DNA of 64,000 nucleotides from Actinopolyspora lacussalsi (GTDB lineage Bacteria; Actinomycetota; Actinomycetes; Mycobacteriales; Pseudonocardiaceae), in the NCBI GenBank assembly GCA_030803735.1, contig JAURUC010000001.1, positions 1,187,501 through 1,251,500 of the forward strand, written 5' to 3'. Every line of letters begins with the position of its first letter. Position 1 is the stretch's first letter. The translations under genes were made by a program, and so were the position numbers. Positions 1-8,848 of this stretch are shown here, in pieces. The notes below the pieces were generated by a model. The model searched no databases. It was given only the letters and a program-made list of their open reading frames with translations, and was not told the DNA's origin.

Positions 1-1327
1 GCACCGACTCGTCGACCTCCGTGTCACCGCTGAAGTTCAGATAGGTTCCCGTCGCCGCGGGTAGCTCGGCCGCTTCGGCAACGGTCTCCCTCACCCATTC
101 GGTAACCCGAGCGCTGTCCGACGGGTCGAACCAGTTCCCGTCCACGCTGAGCATGTAGTCAGCATGCCGGTCCCCGAAAGCAGTGGCCTCGGCATCGACA
201 CGCTTCATGGCACCACCGAGCAGTGGAAGGTGCACCATCGTCCACGGATGCGGCCGTTGCCGCGAACGACGCAGTACCAGTTCGACGACGTCGTCGGTCA
301 GTTCGTCGAGGTATATCGACTTCCAGTAGCTGAGCAACTCGCCCTTGGGGAAGAACACGTCGAACGAGGACTGCGCGAGGCGGTACGGTGCGGGGCCGCT
401 GAGATCGGCCACCGGCGTACCGAACCGCGCGATCGGGTCGAGTACCCGCTGCCCGCTCTCCACGTCGCCCGCGTACAACGCCGCGAGGATGAGCACGTCC
501 CTGTCGTGCAGTTCCGGAGGCAACGTCGGGTCGGCGGGCATGGTCCAGAACAGCGCTCTCGTCGTCACCTCGTCCGGAACCGTGTCCGCCCAGTCCCGCC
601 ATCGCCGGAACAGCGCATCGGCATCGCCCGCGTCGTAGATCACGGTGGAGTCCATCACCGTGGGGCCCAACGGGTGAGCGTCGAACTCGAAGGCGGTGAC
701 GATCCCGAAATTCCCCCCACCACCGCGCAACCCCCACATCAGCTCGGGGTAATGCTCGTCGTCGGCGTGCACCACTCGACCGTCGGCGGTGACGAGCTCG
801 ACCGCCCGAAGGTTGTCGCAGGTGAGGCCGTACGCACGGTGCAGCCAACCGATCCCGCCACCGAGGGTGAGTCCTCCCACCCCGGTGGTGGACACGATTC
901 CACCGGGCACCGCCAGCCCGAACAGCTGCGCTTCCCGGTCGACGTCGCTCCAGGTCGCACCGCCCTGGGCACGTACCACTCCGCGCCGTGGATCCACCGA
1001 CACGGCACGCATCCCGGAGAGGTCGATCAGCAGACCGCCCGCACAACTGCTGTGACCGGCCACACTGTGCCCACCTCCCCGAACCGCGACCAACAACCGA
1101 CGCGCGCGGGCCAGCTCCACGGCGTCGACGACGTCGGCCGTTCCGTGACAGCGCAGCACGAGACCGGGCTCGCGACGAAACACACCGTTCTGCACCACGC
1201 AGGCCTGCTCGTACTCACTGTCCAGGGGACCGATCACCGAGCCACGGAAATCGGCCCGGAAGTCACGCAACGTATCGTCCGAGAGGATGGTCGGTTCCGG
1301 TGTGAGTGTTCGCAGTTGTGTGGGCAT
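1..1327 (-). CDS. FAD-binding oxidoreductase of the BBE (berberine-bridge) family, 3' end cut by window edge
   Basis: About 442 codons are present and the gene runs off the left edge; family members are about 450-470 residues, so only the last few residues are missing. The N-terminal half is a PCMH-type FAD domain: VRGGGHSVAGHS (flavin-binding stretch around residues 80-92) and GGGIGWLHRAYGLTCDN (around 150). The distal part, with GNWFDPSDSARVTEWVRE and a near-C-terminal YLNFSG, is the BBE region. These flavoenzymes oxidise alcohols, sugars or aromatic metabolites; the substrate here is unknown. The ATG start follows GGAGAA at 8 nt. The gene stands alone on this side; the next gene (1645) is divergent. 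Family call is firm, function only general. Confidence 0.9.
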   Translation of the reverse strand, partial: MPTQLRTLTPEPTILSDDTLRDFRADFRGSVIGPLDSEYEQACVVQNGVFRREPGLVLRCHGTADVVDAVELARARRLLVAVRGGGHSVAGHSSCAGGLLIDLSGMRAVSVDPRRGVVRAQGGATWSDVDREAQLFGLAVPGGIVSTTGVGGLTLGGGIGWLHRAYGLTCDNLRAVELVTADGRVVHADDEHYPELMWGLRGGGGNFGIVTAFEFDAHPLGPTVMDSTVIYDAGDADALFRRWRDWADTVPDEVTTRALFWTMPADPTLPPELHDRDVLILAALYAGDVESGQRVLDPIARFGTPVADLSGPAPYRLAQSSFDVFFPKGELLSYWKSIYLDELTDDVVELVLRRSRQRPHPWTMVHLPLLGGAMKRVDAEATAFGDRHADYMLSVDGNWFDPSDSARVTEWVRETVAEAAELPAATGTYLNFSGDTEVDESV

Positions 1328-1644
1328 GATTTTCTCCGACGATCCCGGCGAATCGATTTCCGCGTTCGCCCGTGCGAAGCCACGACCGCTTGGCGGTCCT
1401 CGATCCGCTCGTACTCCGACTCCGCCACGCGCGTGCGCCGCGTCCTGCCGTCGCCAGTCTGCGCTCACCGCCGGTACGGCCGATACGGACGAATGACACT
1501 TGGGAGTCATCGCCGAACGGCCCGCTCGCCTCCCGAGCGAGACATGTGCGTCGGCGTCTCGCCGCGTTGGGCGGGCTCCTCAGCGGCCCCGAACTCACGT
1601 ATGCTGCGCACTCGCGATTGCAACCGCCGTCCGAGCGAGGTTCG
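1328..1644. other. Gene-free divergent intergenic region
   Basis: This separates the minus-strand FAD oxidoreductase from a plus-strand small membrane protein. It must hold both promoters. I found no convincing coding frame, hairpin with T-tract or repeat. Confidence 0.5.
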
Positions 1645-1869
1645 ATGAATTCCCGAAGGTTGACCTTCGTGCTCGTGCGTACCGGAGTCTTCCTGGTCGT
1701 CGGGCTGGTGCTGTTCACCGTCATCGGTTGGTCACCCTTCGCGGCTACCGCGGTGGTTCTGATCGCCGCGGCGATGGCGGTACAGCTCGGTGGCGTAGTG
1801 TGGCTGCGCCGCACCGAACGGGCGCCGGCCGAGCGGGTGGAAAGCCACCGCACCGGATCGAACGACTGA
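1645..1869 (+). CDS. Small two-helix membrane protein of unknown function
   Basis: 74 residues. Two hydrophobic segments (about residues 7-28 and 31-52) are joined by a very short turn (GWSP) and followed by an Arg/Glu-rich cytoplasmic tail, so both ends are probably inside. The ATG is preceded by GAGCGAGG at a good distance; a longer upstream reading in the same frame has no ribosome site and Arg/Pro-rich, non-protein-like content. It resembles short actinobacterial membrane proteins such as the DUF4229 type, but I cannot assign a family firmly. No neighbour is close enough to imply an operon. Confidence 0.65.
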   Translation: MNSRRLTFVLVRTGVFLVVGLVLFTVIGWSPFAATAVVLIAAAMAVQLGGVVWLRRTERAPAERVESHRTGSND

Positions 1870-2228
1870 TTCCGCCACACCTCTACCGCGGCAGTGCTCG
1901 TTCGTGGGCCTGAAAGCCGTGGGGTCGTGCCCGCTCGACGGATACCGGCGGCGTCCAGGCGGGTGGACCAGCCCCTGCCCGCACGGATCGACCGGGATCG
2001 CGACTCCCTAACACCATTCCCCGGCAGGGGTTTTCCGACCGGGGTTACGCCCGGAATATCGGCTTTGCGACACTGGCGGGTCGCGGCTCGAACAACGGAC
2101 TTCTTCCCCGGACAGCAAGCATCTCTTCCGCTGACGGGCAACACATGACGTTCGGGAACGCGCGGCGGCCGAGGCCGATACACCCGGAAATTGGCCCTTA
2201 CACCTTCGAATACGAACACAGGTAGGTC
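1870..2228. other. Gene-free region upstream of the formate/nitrite transporter
   Basis: About 360 nt with no credible frame on either strand. It presumably contains the promoter and a leader for the transporter gene. No clear inverted repeat or riboswitch was recognised. Confidence 0.4.
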
Positions 2229-3059
2229 GTGGTTACCAAGCAGATTGAGCAGCCTAGTCACGTAGTCACCCCCCACGCGCCGGAAAGTCGACAACGACCG
2301 CGCGAGAACGAGGTGGACCGTGCCATCGATCGGATCATCGAGAAGGGGCGTCCCCGTCTCTACCGAACGTGGCCGCAGTTGTTGGCGACCGCTCTGGTCG
2401 CCGGTGTGGAAGTGGCACTGGGCGTGCTCGCTCTGCTGACCGTGTACCAGACCACCGGGAGTCCGCTGCTGGCGGGTATGGCGTTCTCGGTCGCGCTGAT
2501 CGCGCTGCTGCTCGGCCACGCCGAACTGTTCACCGAGGGCTTTCTCGTGCCCATCGTGGTGGTGGCGGCTCGCCAGGCCACCTGGCGACGACTGGCCCGC
2601 TTCTGGGGCGGCACCCTGGCCGGCAATCTGCTCGGCGGATGGGCGCTGATGTTCGTGGTGATCACCGCGTTTCCCGGTCTGCACACCACGGCCGTGGAAA
2701 TGGGCGGCAAGTTCGCCAACGCCGCGCTGTCACCGCAGAATCTGTGTCTGGCGGTGCTGGCCGGTAGTGCGATCACGCTGATGACCAGGATGCACAACGG
2801 CACCGACAACGACATGGCGAAACTCACCGCCAGCGCCGTCACCGGATTCCTGATCGTCGGAACAGGTATGCACCACTCGATACTGGATTCGCTGCTGATA
2901 TTCGGCGGAATCCACGCCGGGGCCGACTACGGTTACCTGGAATGGATCACGTGGTTCAGCTGGACCCTGCTGGGCAACATCATCGGTGGAGTCGGCATCA
3001 CAACGGCGCTGCGCCTGATCCGGGGCTATGCCCGAATCCGGGAGTGGCGACACGCATGA
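2229..3059 (+). CDS. Formate/nitrite transporter (FNT) family channel
   Basis: 276 residues starting with GTG. A soluble N-terminus of about 50 residues is followed by six hydrophobic helices typical of the FNT fold. Family marks include the paired half-helix glycines (LAGNLLGGW near residue 140) and a conserved-looking histidine in the TGMHHSILD segment near residue 217, in line with the central pore histidine of FocA/NirC proteins. Members pass formate, nitrite or hydrosulfide across the plasma membrane as pentamers. The soluble N-terminal extension is more like the YfdC branch than FocA. The ribosome site is weak (AGGTAGGTC). Converges on the MTHFR-like gene with a shared hairpin between them. 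The transported ion cannot be read from sequence. Confidence 0.88.
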   Translation: MVTKQIEQPSHVVTPHAPESRQRPRENEVDRAIDRIIEKGRPRLYRTWPQLLATALVAGVEVALGVLALLTVYQTTGSPLLAGMAFSVALIALLLGHAELFTEGFLVPIVVVAARQATWRRLARFWGGTLAGNLLGGWALMFVVITAFPGLHTTAVEMGGKFANAALSPQNLCLAVLAGSAITLMTRMHNGTDNDMAKLTASAVTGFLIVGTGMHHSILDSLLIFGGIHAGADYGYLEWITWFSWTLLGNIIGGVGITTALRLIRGYARIREWRHA

Positions 3060-3132
3060 CAGGTCCGTCCCCGAGCGGGGACGGTGACCGACCGTCCGAG
3101 CGAACGTTTCGAAACAGGCGGTCGGAAAGCAC

Positions 3133-3172
3133 ATGCGGGCGGCGAAACGACAACCGGTTTCGCCGCCCGCAT
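3133..3172. terminator. Bidirectional hairpin between convergent genes
   Basis: A perfect 16-bp stem (3133-3148 with 3157-3172, arms starting ATGCGGGCGGCG) and an 8-nt loop lies between the converging FNT and MTHFR-like genes. There is no long T-tract, so termination may rest on stem strength, as is common in high-G+C actinomycetes. Confidence 0.75.
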
Positions 3173-3210
3173 CCACTCCGTCAGCTCTGGCTCCACTCCG
3201 TCAGCTCTGG
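3172..3210. repeat. 20-bp-period tandem duplication spanning a stop codon
   Basis: The 19-nt unit TCCACTCCGTCAGCTCTGG occurs at 3172-3190 and again at 3192-3210. The second copy contains the stop codon and last codons of the minus-strand MTHFR-like gene, so the duplication copied the 3' end of that gene into the downstream spacer, directly against the terminator hairpin. Confidence 0.85.
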
Positions 3211-4088
3211 CGGGGCGACCAGTAGTCCAGCATCTCCGCGAAGGTCTCGAAAGCGGGCTTGGAGTTACCGTAGGGCGCCTCCAGGTGAATGCTCAGCGGG
3301 AAGCCGAGGTCACGCACCCCGTCCACGACCCGCTTGTACAGGTCCACGAGTTGACGCTTGCGCTCCTCGAAGGACTTCTCCGCCAGTCTGGCGACGAACT
3401 CCTGTTCCTGTTCCACAACCGGATTGCCCGGATCCTGGATGAGCCAGTCGATGAGCTTGGCCTTACTCTCGGCGCCCGGTACGAAACCGAACGAGAGCAG
3501 GATCTCCGGACGGTGAGGTGTCTGCTGCGCGAACTCCTTGAGGAAGCCGACGATGGCATCCGAGTACAGCAGCTGGGTCATGCCGTAGGTGGCGCCCCGC
3601 TCACACTTGAAGTTGAACCGGCCGTGTTCCCCCTCACGGGTGGGAATGAGAATGACCCCCCGGTTGGGGACGGTTCCCTTGAACTCGGCCAACGCATCGG
3701 TAGGAGCCATACCCGGCCCCTCGCCGTCGCTCATGTTTCGCGGCACACCGACGAAGGCGATGCCTTCCATACCGGCGCTGCGAAGGTCACCGATACGGTC
3801 GGTCAGTTGCTGCTTGTCGTGGAATGCCGTGACCTGGGTACACAGCCCCTTCACATCGCCGATCTCGGGACGAACGGCATGCCAGAAATCGAGCGTGTCC
3901 ATCTTCTGCTTGATCTCGACCGGACGATCGTCGTCCTCGGCGATCAAGCCGGGGATCATCAGGTGCTGGATGCGGTCCCCGAGCCCGGACGTGCGGCAGC
4001 TCTCGGCCACCTTGCGGCCTTCCTCAACTGCGCTCTCCACACCGCCGTCCTGATCGGGCGGCACCAGTTCGAGTGCGATCGTTTCCAT
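3201..4088 (-). CDS. Methylenetetrahydrofolate-reductase-like protein of the mycobacterial type
   Basis: 295 residues starting ATG. It lacks the usual FAD-dependent MetF signatures and instead resembles the shorter non-canonical MTHFR-like proteins of mycobacteria: ALELVPPDQD at the N-terminus, HLMIPGLIAEDDDRP near 43-57, GVILIPTREGEHGRFNFKCE near 143-162, and LSFGFVPGAESKAKLIDW near 200. The role proposed for that family is NADH-dependent reduction of methylene- to methyl-tetrahydrofolate, supplying methionine synthesis. The assignment is from remembered family sequence, so function is moderately sure. The gene is single, with twin operator-like palindromes about 135-175 bp upstream. Confidence 0.7.
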   Translation of the reverse strand: METIALELVPPDQDGGVESAVEEGRKVAESCRTSGLGDRIQHLMIPGLIAEDDDRPVEIKQKMDTLDFWHAVRPEIGDVKGLCTQVTAFHDKQQLTDRIGDLRSAGMEGIAFVGVPRNMSDGEGPGMAPTDALAEFKGTVPNRGVILIPTREGEHGRFNFKCERGATYGMTQLLYSDAIVGFLKEFAQQTPHRPEILLSFGFVPGAESKAKLIDWLIQDPGNPVVEQEQEFVARLAEKSFEERKRQLVDLYKRVVDGVRDLGFPLSIHLEAPYGNSKPAFETFAEMLDYWSPRQS

Positions 4089-4612
4089 GTCGGCCTCAGG
4101 TTTTCCTTCTGTCGACGTCGGTCACGGCGGATCGCGGCTGCCGATGGCGGCAAGCCCGCACCACCGCGAGCACGATTCGTGCCACGAGCGAACAACGTAC
4201 GGCCGTCAATCATCGGTAAATACCTCCGAACAGAGTAGTGCCACTACTCCGAACGGAGTAGCGAAGGGTCTTCCGGGAACGGACATATTCAACGAATCAG
4301 CAGGTCAACCGGCATAGCGGAGGTCGGCTACCACCGGGGTTGCGCCATCCCGGTGACATCTGTCGCATCGAGCGGGGCACACGAAACGGCCCCGGCGTCC
4401 GATTCGCCACTTCGCGAGAGGAAACAGGACCGACCGGACAGGCGGAAACACCCCGGAGCCGATCGCGAACACATCCCCGAGACCCGTCCGGCGACCGCTT
4501 TCGACGCCGGGATATGAAGTCGAACACATCGAAGGGTCCCCGCGCTCGTGCCACTTACGTCGCGGCGGTTGACTCGGCGCACCGAGCATGCCCGAAACGA
4601 TCGAGGGAACAC
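4089..4612. other. Divergent intergenic region with operator-like repeats
   Basis: About 520 nt between the MTHFR-like gene (minus) and the TauE/SafE gene (plus). The only clear structure is the pair of palindromes at 4221-4261. A plus-strand frame continues upstream from the exporter gene but is Arg/Ser/Pro-rich and has no ribosome site, so I do not count it as coding. Confidence 0.5.
4221..4261. promoter_or_regulatory. Two operator-like inverted repeats in tandem
   Basis: A perfect palindrome CTACTCCGAACGGAGTAG (4244-4261, 8-bp arms, AA centre) is preceded by an imperfect copy TACCTCCGAACAGAGTA (4221-4237), centres about 23 bp apart, or roughly two helical turns. The stretch between them (GAGTAGTG-C-CACTACTC, 4233-4249) is itself palindromic. 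This is the arrangement expected for two cooperatively bound repressor dimers controlling the flanking divergent genes. The regulator is not identified. Confidence 0.6.
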
Positions 4613-5329
4613 TTGAGCATCTGGATGCTGCTACTGGCGGGGACGATCGTGCTTGGCGGAGCGGTCGTGCAGGGAGCGGTGGGGTTCGGCATGAACCTGA
4701 TCGCCGCACCGCTGCTGGCCATCGCCCACCCGGCGCTGGTACCGGTCCCGTTGTTGCTGACCGCCTCCGCCTTCGCGATCCTCCCCCTGCTCCGCGAAAG
4801 AGGTCGGGCCGACTGGCGCGGGGTCCGGTGGGGGCTGCTCGGCAGAGTGCCCGGAACCGTGCTCGGGGTCACCGCGCTGGCGCTGCTGCCGAATCGGTGG
4901 CTGGCGGTACTGATCGGCCTGGTGGTGCTGGTCTCCGTGGTGCTGTCCCTGGTCTCGTGGCGCCCCAGACCGGTGCCGGGAACGCTCTTCACCGCAGGAA
5001 TGTTCAGCGGTGTCTTCGGAACCGCCGCCGCGATCGGCGGCCCACCGATCGCACTGGTGTACCAGCACAACGCGGGACCGACGGTACGCACCACGCTCAG
5101 CGCCTACTTCGCGCTGGGATCGGTGCTGTCCCTGGTCGCGCTGGTCTTCTCCGGACAGGTACACGGTGAACAGCTGCTGGCGGCCGGCGTGCTGTTCCCG
5201 TTCGCGCTGCTGGGATTCGTACTTTCGGGGCCGTTGCGCCGGATACTCGACAACGGGCGCACGCGTCCGGTGCTGCTCGCGGTGGCGAGTCTGAGCGCGG
5301 CCGTGCTGCTCGGCAAGGCACTGTTCTGA
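4613..5329 (+). CDS. TauE/SafE-type (TSUP) sulfite/sulfonate exporter
   Basis: 238 residues from a TTG start, chosen because GAGGGAA sits 6 nt upstream and the first helix begins at once (LLLAGTIVLGGAVVQGAVGFG). About eight hydrophobic helices are visible, with the duplicated TSUP signatures: GGAVVQGAVGFGMN in the first repeat and GMFSGVFGTAAAIGGPPIALVY in the second. Members export sulfite, sulfonates, sulfoacetate or other organosulfur anions. A SulP-type anion transporter lies about 2 kb downstream, but there is no operon link. Substrate unknown. Confidence 0.87.
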   Translation: MSIWMLLLAGTIVLGGAVVQGAVGFGMNLIAAPLLAIAHPALVPVPLLLTASAFAILPLLRERGRADWRGVRWGLLGRVPGTVLGVTALALLPNRWLAVLIGLVVLVSVVLSLVSWRPRPVPGTLFTAGMFSGVFGTAAAIGGPPIALVYQHNAGPTVRTTLSAYFALGSVLSLVALVFSGQVHGEQLLAAGVLFPFALLGFVLSGPLRRILDNGRTRPVLLAVASLSAAVLLGKALF

Positions 5330-5398
5330 GTCCATCGCATACGGGACGTCGAACACGCCCGCTGGTGGAACAACCGGTACGGAGCCGAGAATACGACC

Positions 5399-5911
5399 AT
5401 GCGCATCACGGCGATACAGGGCGACATCACCGAACAGCGGGTGGACGCGGTGGTCAACGCGGCCAACTCCTCGCTCCTGGGCGGTGGCGGTGTCGACGGT
5501 GCGATCCATCGACGCGGCGGCCGGGAGATACTGGAGGCCTGTAAGCAGCTGCGTGCCTCCGAGCACACCGACGGGCTGCCGGTGGGGCACGCCGTGGCCA
5601 CCACGGCGGGCGAACTCCCCGCCCGGTGGGTGATACACACCGTCGGCCCGACCTACTCGGCCTCGCGGGACCGCTCGGACCTGCTGGCTTCGTGTTACCT
5701 GGAATCGTTGCGGGTCGCCGATTCGCTGCCCGCCACCAGCGTCGCCTTCCCCGCCGTGTCCACGGGCGTGTACCGCTACCCGGTCGACCAGGCGGCACGC
5801 GTGGCGATCCGGGCCGTGCGCGAGGCCGACACCGGTGTGGAACTCGTGCGGTTCGTACTTTTCGACGAACAGACCTACCGGGCCTTCGCGACCGAGCTCG
5901 GCCAAAACTGA
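5399..5911 (+). CDS. Macrodomain protein, probable O-acetyl-ADP-ribose deacetylase
   Basis: 170 residues, essentially one macrodomain of the MacroD/YmdB class. The ADP-ribose loops are clear: GDITEQRVDAVVNAANSSLLGGGGVDGAIH split over residues 8-37, with the catalytic-class asparagine in NAANSS and the glycine-rich substrate loop, then FPAVSTGVYRYP around residues 118-129 for the phosphate-binding loop. Such proteins remove ADP-ribose from proteins or hydrolyse O-acetyl-ADP-ribose from sirtuin reactions. The gene starts 69 nt after the TauE/SafE gene and could be cotranscribed with it. Confidence 0.92.
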   Translation: MRITAIQGDITEQRVDAVVNAANSSLLGGGGVDGAIHRRGGREILEACKQLRASEHTDGLPVGHAVATTAGELPARWVIHTVGPTYSASRDRSDLLASCYLESLRVADSLPATSVAFPAVSTGVYRYPVDQAARVAIRAVREADTGVELVRFVLFDEQTYRAFATELGQN

Positions 5912-6060
5912 CCGACACGACGACGGTGACGTGTTTCCGGGAGCCGTTGCCGGGCCTCATACCTTGAGGCGAGATCAACTTTTTCGGCCGATCGTCACCG
6001 GTCGCTCCGTGCTACACGGATGTGGAAAGTTTCCGAGTACGACGGAACGGAGCACTCGCC

Positions 6061-6624
6061 GTGACCAATCTGAAAGCACGTCTGGCCGCCGGGGTGCTGC
6101 TCGCCCTGGCGGGATTCGGCATGACGCCGTCGGCCGCCGCCGAAACCGGTTCCACCGGCTTCGAACCACTGGTCCGACTGGCGGCCGAGCGACTGGCGGT
6201 GGCAGACCGGGTGGCCGCGGTCAAATTCGACAGCGGTAAGCCCGTGGAGGTACCCGCCAGGGAACGCGAAGTACTCGCCGAGATCTCCGAACAGGCGGAA
6301 CGGACAGGGGTGGCCCCCACCGCGGCCGCCGAGATCTTCCGGGACCAGATCGAGGCGAACAAGCTCGTCCAGCGTGGTTTGATCTTTGGCTGGAAGAACG
6401 GTGTGGCCGAGCCACCGGAACAGCGTCCGGACATGGACGCGGTGCGTGCCCGGATAGACGAGATCAACGACGAACTGCTGAGCACGTTGGCGCGTTCCGA
6501 GGACGCCCGCCACGCTCCGGACTGTCGTGTCGAACTGGCGAGGGCCGGTGCACACGTGGCTTCGGAGCTGGACACGCTGCACGGTCGGGCACTGGTTCGG
6601 AGTCTGCGCTCCGTGTGCCGTTGA
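6061..6624 (+). CDS. Secreted chorismate mutase (AroQ-gamma type)
   Basis: 187 residues from GTG, preceded by GGAGC. Residues 1-27 form a classical Sec signal (Lys/Arg start, LLALAGFGM core, SAAAE cleavage region). The mature all-helical domain matches exported AroQ-gamma mutases such as that of M. tuberculosis: an Arg in LAAERLAVADRVAAVKF, the Lys of AAVKF, an Arg near PARERE, and a helix with the FRDQIEANKLVQRGLIFGWK region carrying the catalytic Glu/Gln positions. Two cysteines near the C-terminus (HAPDC and RSVC) could form the disulfide seen in that family. It converts chorismate to prephenate outside the cytoplasm, and why this occurs is not settled. Confidence 0.88.
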   Translation: MTNLKARLAAGVLLALAGFGMTPSAAAETGSTGFEPLVRLAAERLAVADRVAAVKFDSGKPVEVPAREREVLAEISEQAERTGVAPTAAAEIFRDQIEANKLVQRGLIFGWKNGVAEPPEQRPDMDAVRARIDEINDELLSTLARSEDARHAPDCRVELARAGAHVASELDTLHGRALVRSLRSVCR

Positions 6625-6795
6625 CGTAGTCGGCCTCCCGCGGACGGGACGAACTCGTGCCGTGGGGACCGAGCGTTCGCCGGAACGCCCCTCCCGGCGC
6701 AACGGTGGTTCCGCCCCGGGAGTCTTCGGACTGCCGGGGCGACGAGGATTTCCGTGGATCACACACCGACATATGTCACACTCCGGCCATCATTG

Positions 6796-6809
6796 CCGTT
6801 ACGTAACGG
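6796..6809. promoter_or_regulatory. Perfect 14-bp palindrome upstream of the SulP gene
   Basis: CCGTTACGTAACGG is a perfect inverted repeat 87 bp before the SulP start. Its size and symmetry suit a dimeric repressor such as a TetR- or GntR-type protein. No regulator gene is adjacent, so the binding protein is unknown. Confidence 0.45.
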
Positions 6810-6896
6810 TAGGGTCCGTTGTGATCGCGTGAGCCCCACAGGTGTGGCTCCGCTCCGATCGGTCTTCCACCCGCGGTTCTCCTCGTACGAAAGAAG

Positions 6897-8393
6897 ATGA
6901 TGTCGTTTCCTGCCGTGTTACGTGACCGGATGTCTCGCCCGGACTGGTTGTCGCCACGGGTGCTGCGGACCGAGGTACTGGCCGGTCTCGTGGTGGCGTT
7001 GGCACTGATTCCGGAGGCCATCTCGTTCTCCATCATCGCCGGCGTCGATCCCCGGGTCGGGCTGTTCGCCTCGTTCATCATGGCGGTGACGATCTCGCTG
7101 ACCGGCGGGCGGCGCGCCATGATCTCGGCGGCGACCGGGGCTATCGCGCTGGTGTTGGCACCGGTGGCACGGCAGTACGGAGTGGATTACCTGGTGGCCA
7201 CCGTGATCCTGGGCGGCGTGTTCCAGGCTGTGCTGGGGATGCTCGGGGTGGCGCGGTTGATGCGGTTCCTGCCCCGAAGCGTGATGGTCGGATTCGTCAA
7301 CGCGTTGGCGATTCTGATCTTCACCGCCCAATTGCCGTACCTGACCGGTGTTCCCTGGAGCGTTTACGCGCTCGTGGCGGTGGGACTGGCAGTCATGATC
7401 GGGCTACCGAGGCTGACCACCGCGATTCCCGCACCGCTGGTGGCCATCGTCGCGCTGACCGTGTTCACCGTGGCGGCGGGGATCGCCGTACCCACCGTCG
7501 GTGACCAGGGTGAACTTCCCAGCAGTCTGCCCGTTCCCGGCCTGCCGTCGGTCCCCGCCACTTTCGAGACGTTGCGAATCATCGCACCGTACGCGATCGC
7601 CATGGCCCTGGTCGGGCTGATGGAGTCGTTGATGACCGCCAAGCTGGTCGACGACATCACCGACGAGCACTCGGACAAGACCCGCGAGTCCTGGGGACAG
7701 GGGCTCGCCAACGTCGTCACCGGTTTCTTCGGTGGCATGGGTGGCTGCGCGATGATCGGTCAAACCATGATCAACGTGAAATCCAGCGGCGCGCGGACCC
7801 GATTGTCCACCTTCCTGGCCGGAGTGTTCCTGCTGATTCTGGTCGTGGCGCTGGGACCGGTGGTGGCCCTGATTCCCATGGCGGCTCTGGTCGGGGTCAT
7901 GATCATGGTTTCGGTGGGCACGTTCGACTGGCACAGCGTTCACCCGAGAACACTGCGCATGATGCCCAAGAGCGAGACGGCCGTGATGCTGGCGACCGTG
8001 GTCGTTACGGTCGTCACCCACAACCTCGCGATCGGTGTAGTGGTTGGCGTCGTCGTGGCCACGGTGTTGTTCGCACAGCGCGTGGCGCATCTGGTCAACA
8101 TCGACAGCGTGCTCGATCCGGAGGGCGGGACCAAGATCTACCGGGTCACCGGACAGCTGTTCTTCGCCTCCAGCAACGACCTGGTGTTCCAGTTCGACTA
8201 CGCGGGTGATCCCGGCAACGTGATCATCGACCTCTCCGGAGCCAACATCTGGGACGCCTCCACCGTGGCCGCGCTCGACGCCGTCGAAACGAAGTACCGG
8301 CAACGCGGCAGCACGGTATCGATCACCGGTATGAACGAGTCCAGCAAGCGGCGGCACGCCGCGCTGGCGGGCAGGCTGGGTGGCGAGCACTGA
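6897..8393 (+). CDS. SulP-family anion transporter with C-terminal STAS domain
   Basis: 498 residues. Residues about 20-400 form the multi-helix SulP membrane domain with the N-terminal signature VVALALIPEAISFSIIAGVD and the internal TGFFGGMGGCAMIGQTMINVKSSGA block typical of prokaryotic SulP proteins. The C-terminal 95 residues are a STAS domain (VIIDLSGANIWDASTVAALD, the anti-anti-sigma-like loop). These transporters move sulfate, bicarbonate or small dicarboxylates with Na+ or H+. The IGQTMINV form is like bicarbonate/sulfate permeases of the BicA-related branch, but the ion is not certain. Two adjacent ATG codons; the first is used here. Confidence 0.9.
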   Translation: MMSFPAVLRDRMSRPDWLSPRVLRTEVLAGLVVALALIPEAISFSIIAGVDPRVGLFASFIMAVTISLTGGRRAMISAATGAIALVLAPVARQYGVDYLVATVILGGVFQAVLGMLGVARLMRFLPRSVMVGFVNALAILIFTAQLPYLTGVPWSVYALVAVGLAVMIGLPRLTTAIPAPLVAIVALTVFTVAAGIAVPTVGDQGELPSSLPVPGLPSVPATFETLRIIAPYAIAMALVGLMESLMTAKLVDDITDEHSDKTRESWGQGLANVVTGFFGGMGGCAMIGQTMINVKSSGARTRLSTFLAGVFLLILVVALGPVVALIPMAALVGVMIMVSVGTFDWHSVHPRTLRMMPKSETAVMLATVVVTVVTHNLAIGVVVGVVVATVLFAQRVAHLVNIDSVLDPEGGTKIYRVTGQLFFASSNDLVFQFDYAGDPGNVIIDLSGANIWDASTVAALDAVETKYRQRGSTVSITGMNESSKRRHAALAGRLGGEH

Positions 8394-8848
8394 GCCGACC
8401 ACGACGGTCCGCGGCGAAATTTCCCACGGCGGAATTGCCACCGACTTCGGAATCGCCGCGGACCGCCCCGGCTGTCGCCCGGACCGTTCAACGGTACATA
8501 GCCAACTCCGCTCGCGGTGCCTCCTCCGACGACACCCCGCACTCCGACGATCCCTCGTGACCGCTCGAACGTGTGACCGAACGGCTCCGCCGTTGCCCAC
8601 CCGGTGGGAACCCGGCCACCGAAAACTCCTCCCGGAGGAAACGGGCGTACGCGTCCTGGCGCAACGCGATCGAACTACCGGAACACGGCGACACACCGAA
8701 ACCGCAAACTCACCCGAAAATCCCAGCAGCATAATGTTGTATCGTCTCGAACCCCGGGAATAGGCTGAAAACAATTCCACTCGGGGAACAAATTATTTCC
8801 GGGTGGGCGGGAATGACCTCGATTTGACGGTCCTGCCGGGAGGAAGCC
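8394..8848. other. Gene-free region upstream of the P450 gene
   Basis: About 455 nt with no convincing gene. The last 130 nt become markedly A+T-rich; a plausible promoter is TTGTAT (about 8736) followed after 18 nt by TAGGCT, roughly 90 nt upstream of the P450 start. This promoter reading is tentative. Confidence 0.4.

Noticed and set aside
164..1648. 494-codon plus-strand frame at the left end
   Set aside because: It is antisense to the FAD oxidoreductase, which has intact flavin motifs; the plus-strand product is Arg/His/Thr-rich without any family pattern.
8488..8763. Small frames before the P450
   Set aside because: No ribosome site or family pattern on either strand, and different frames look equally (un)likely.
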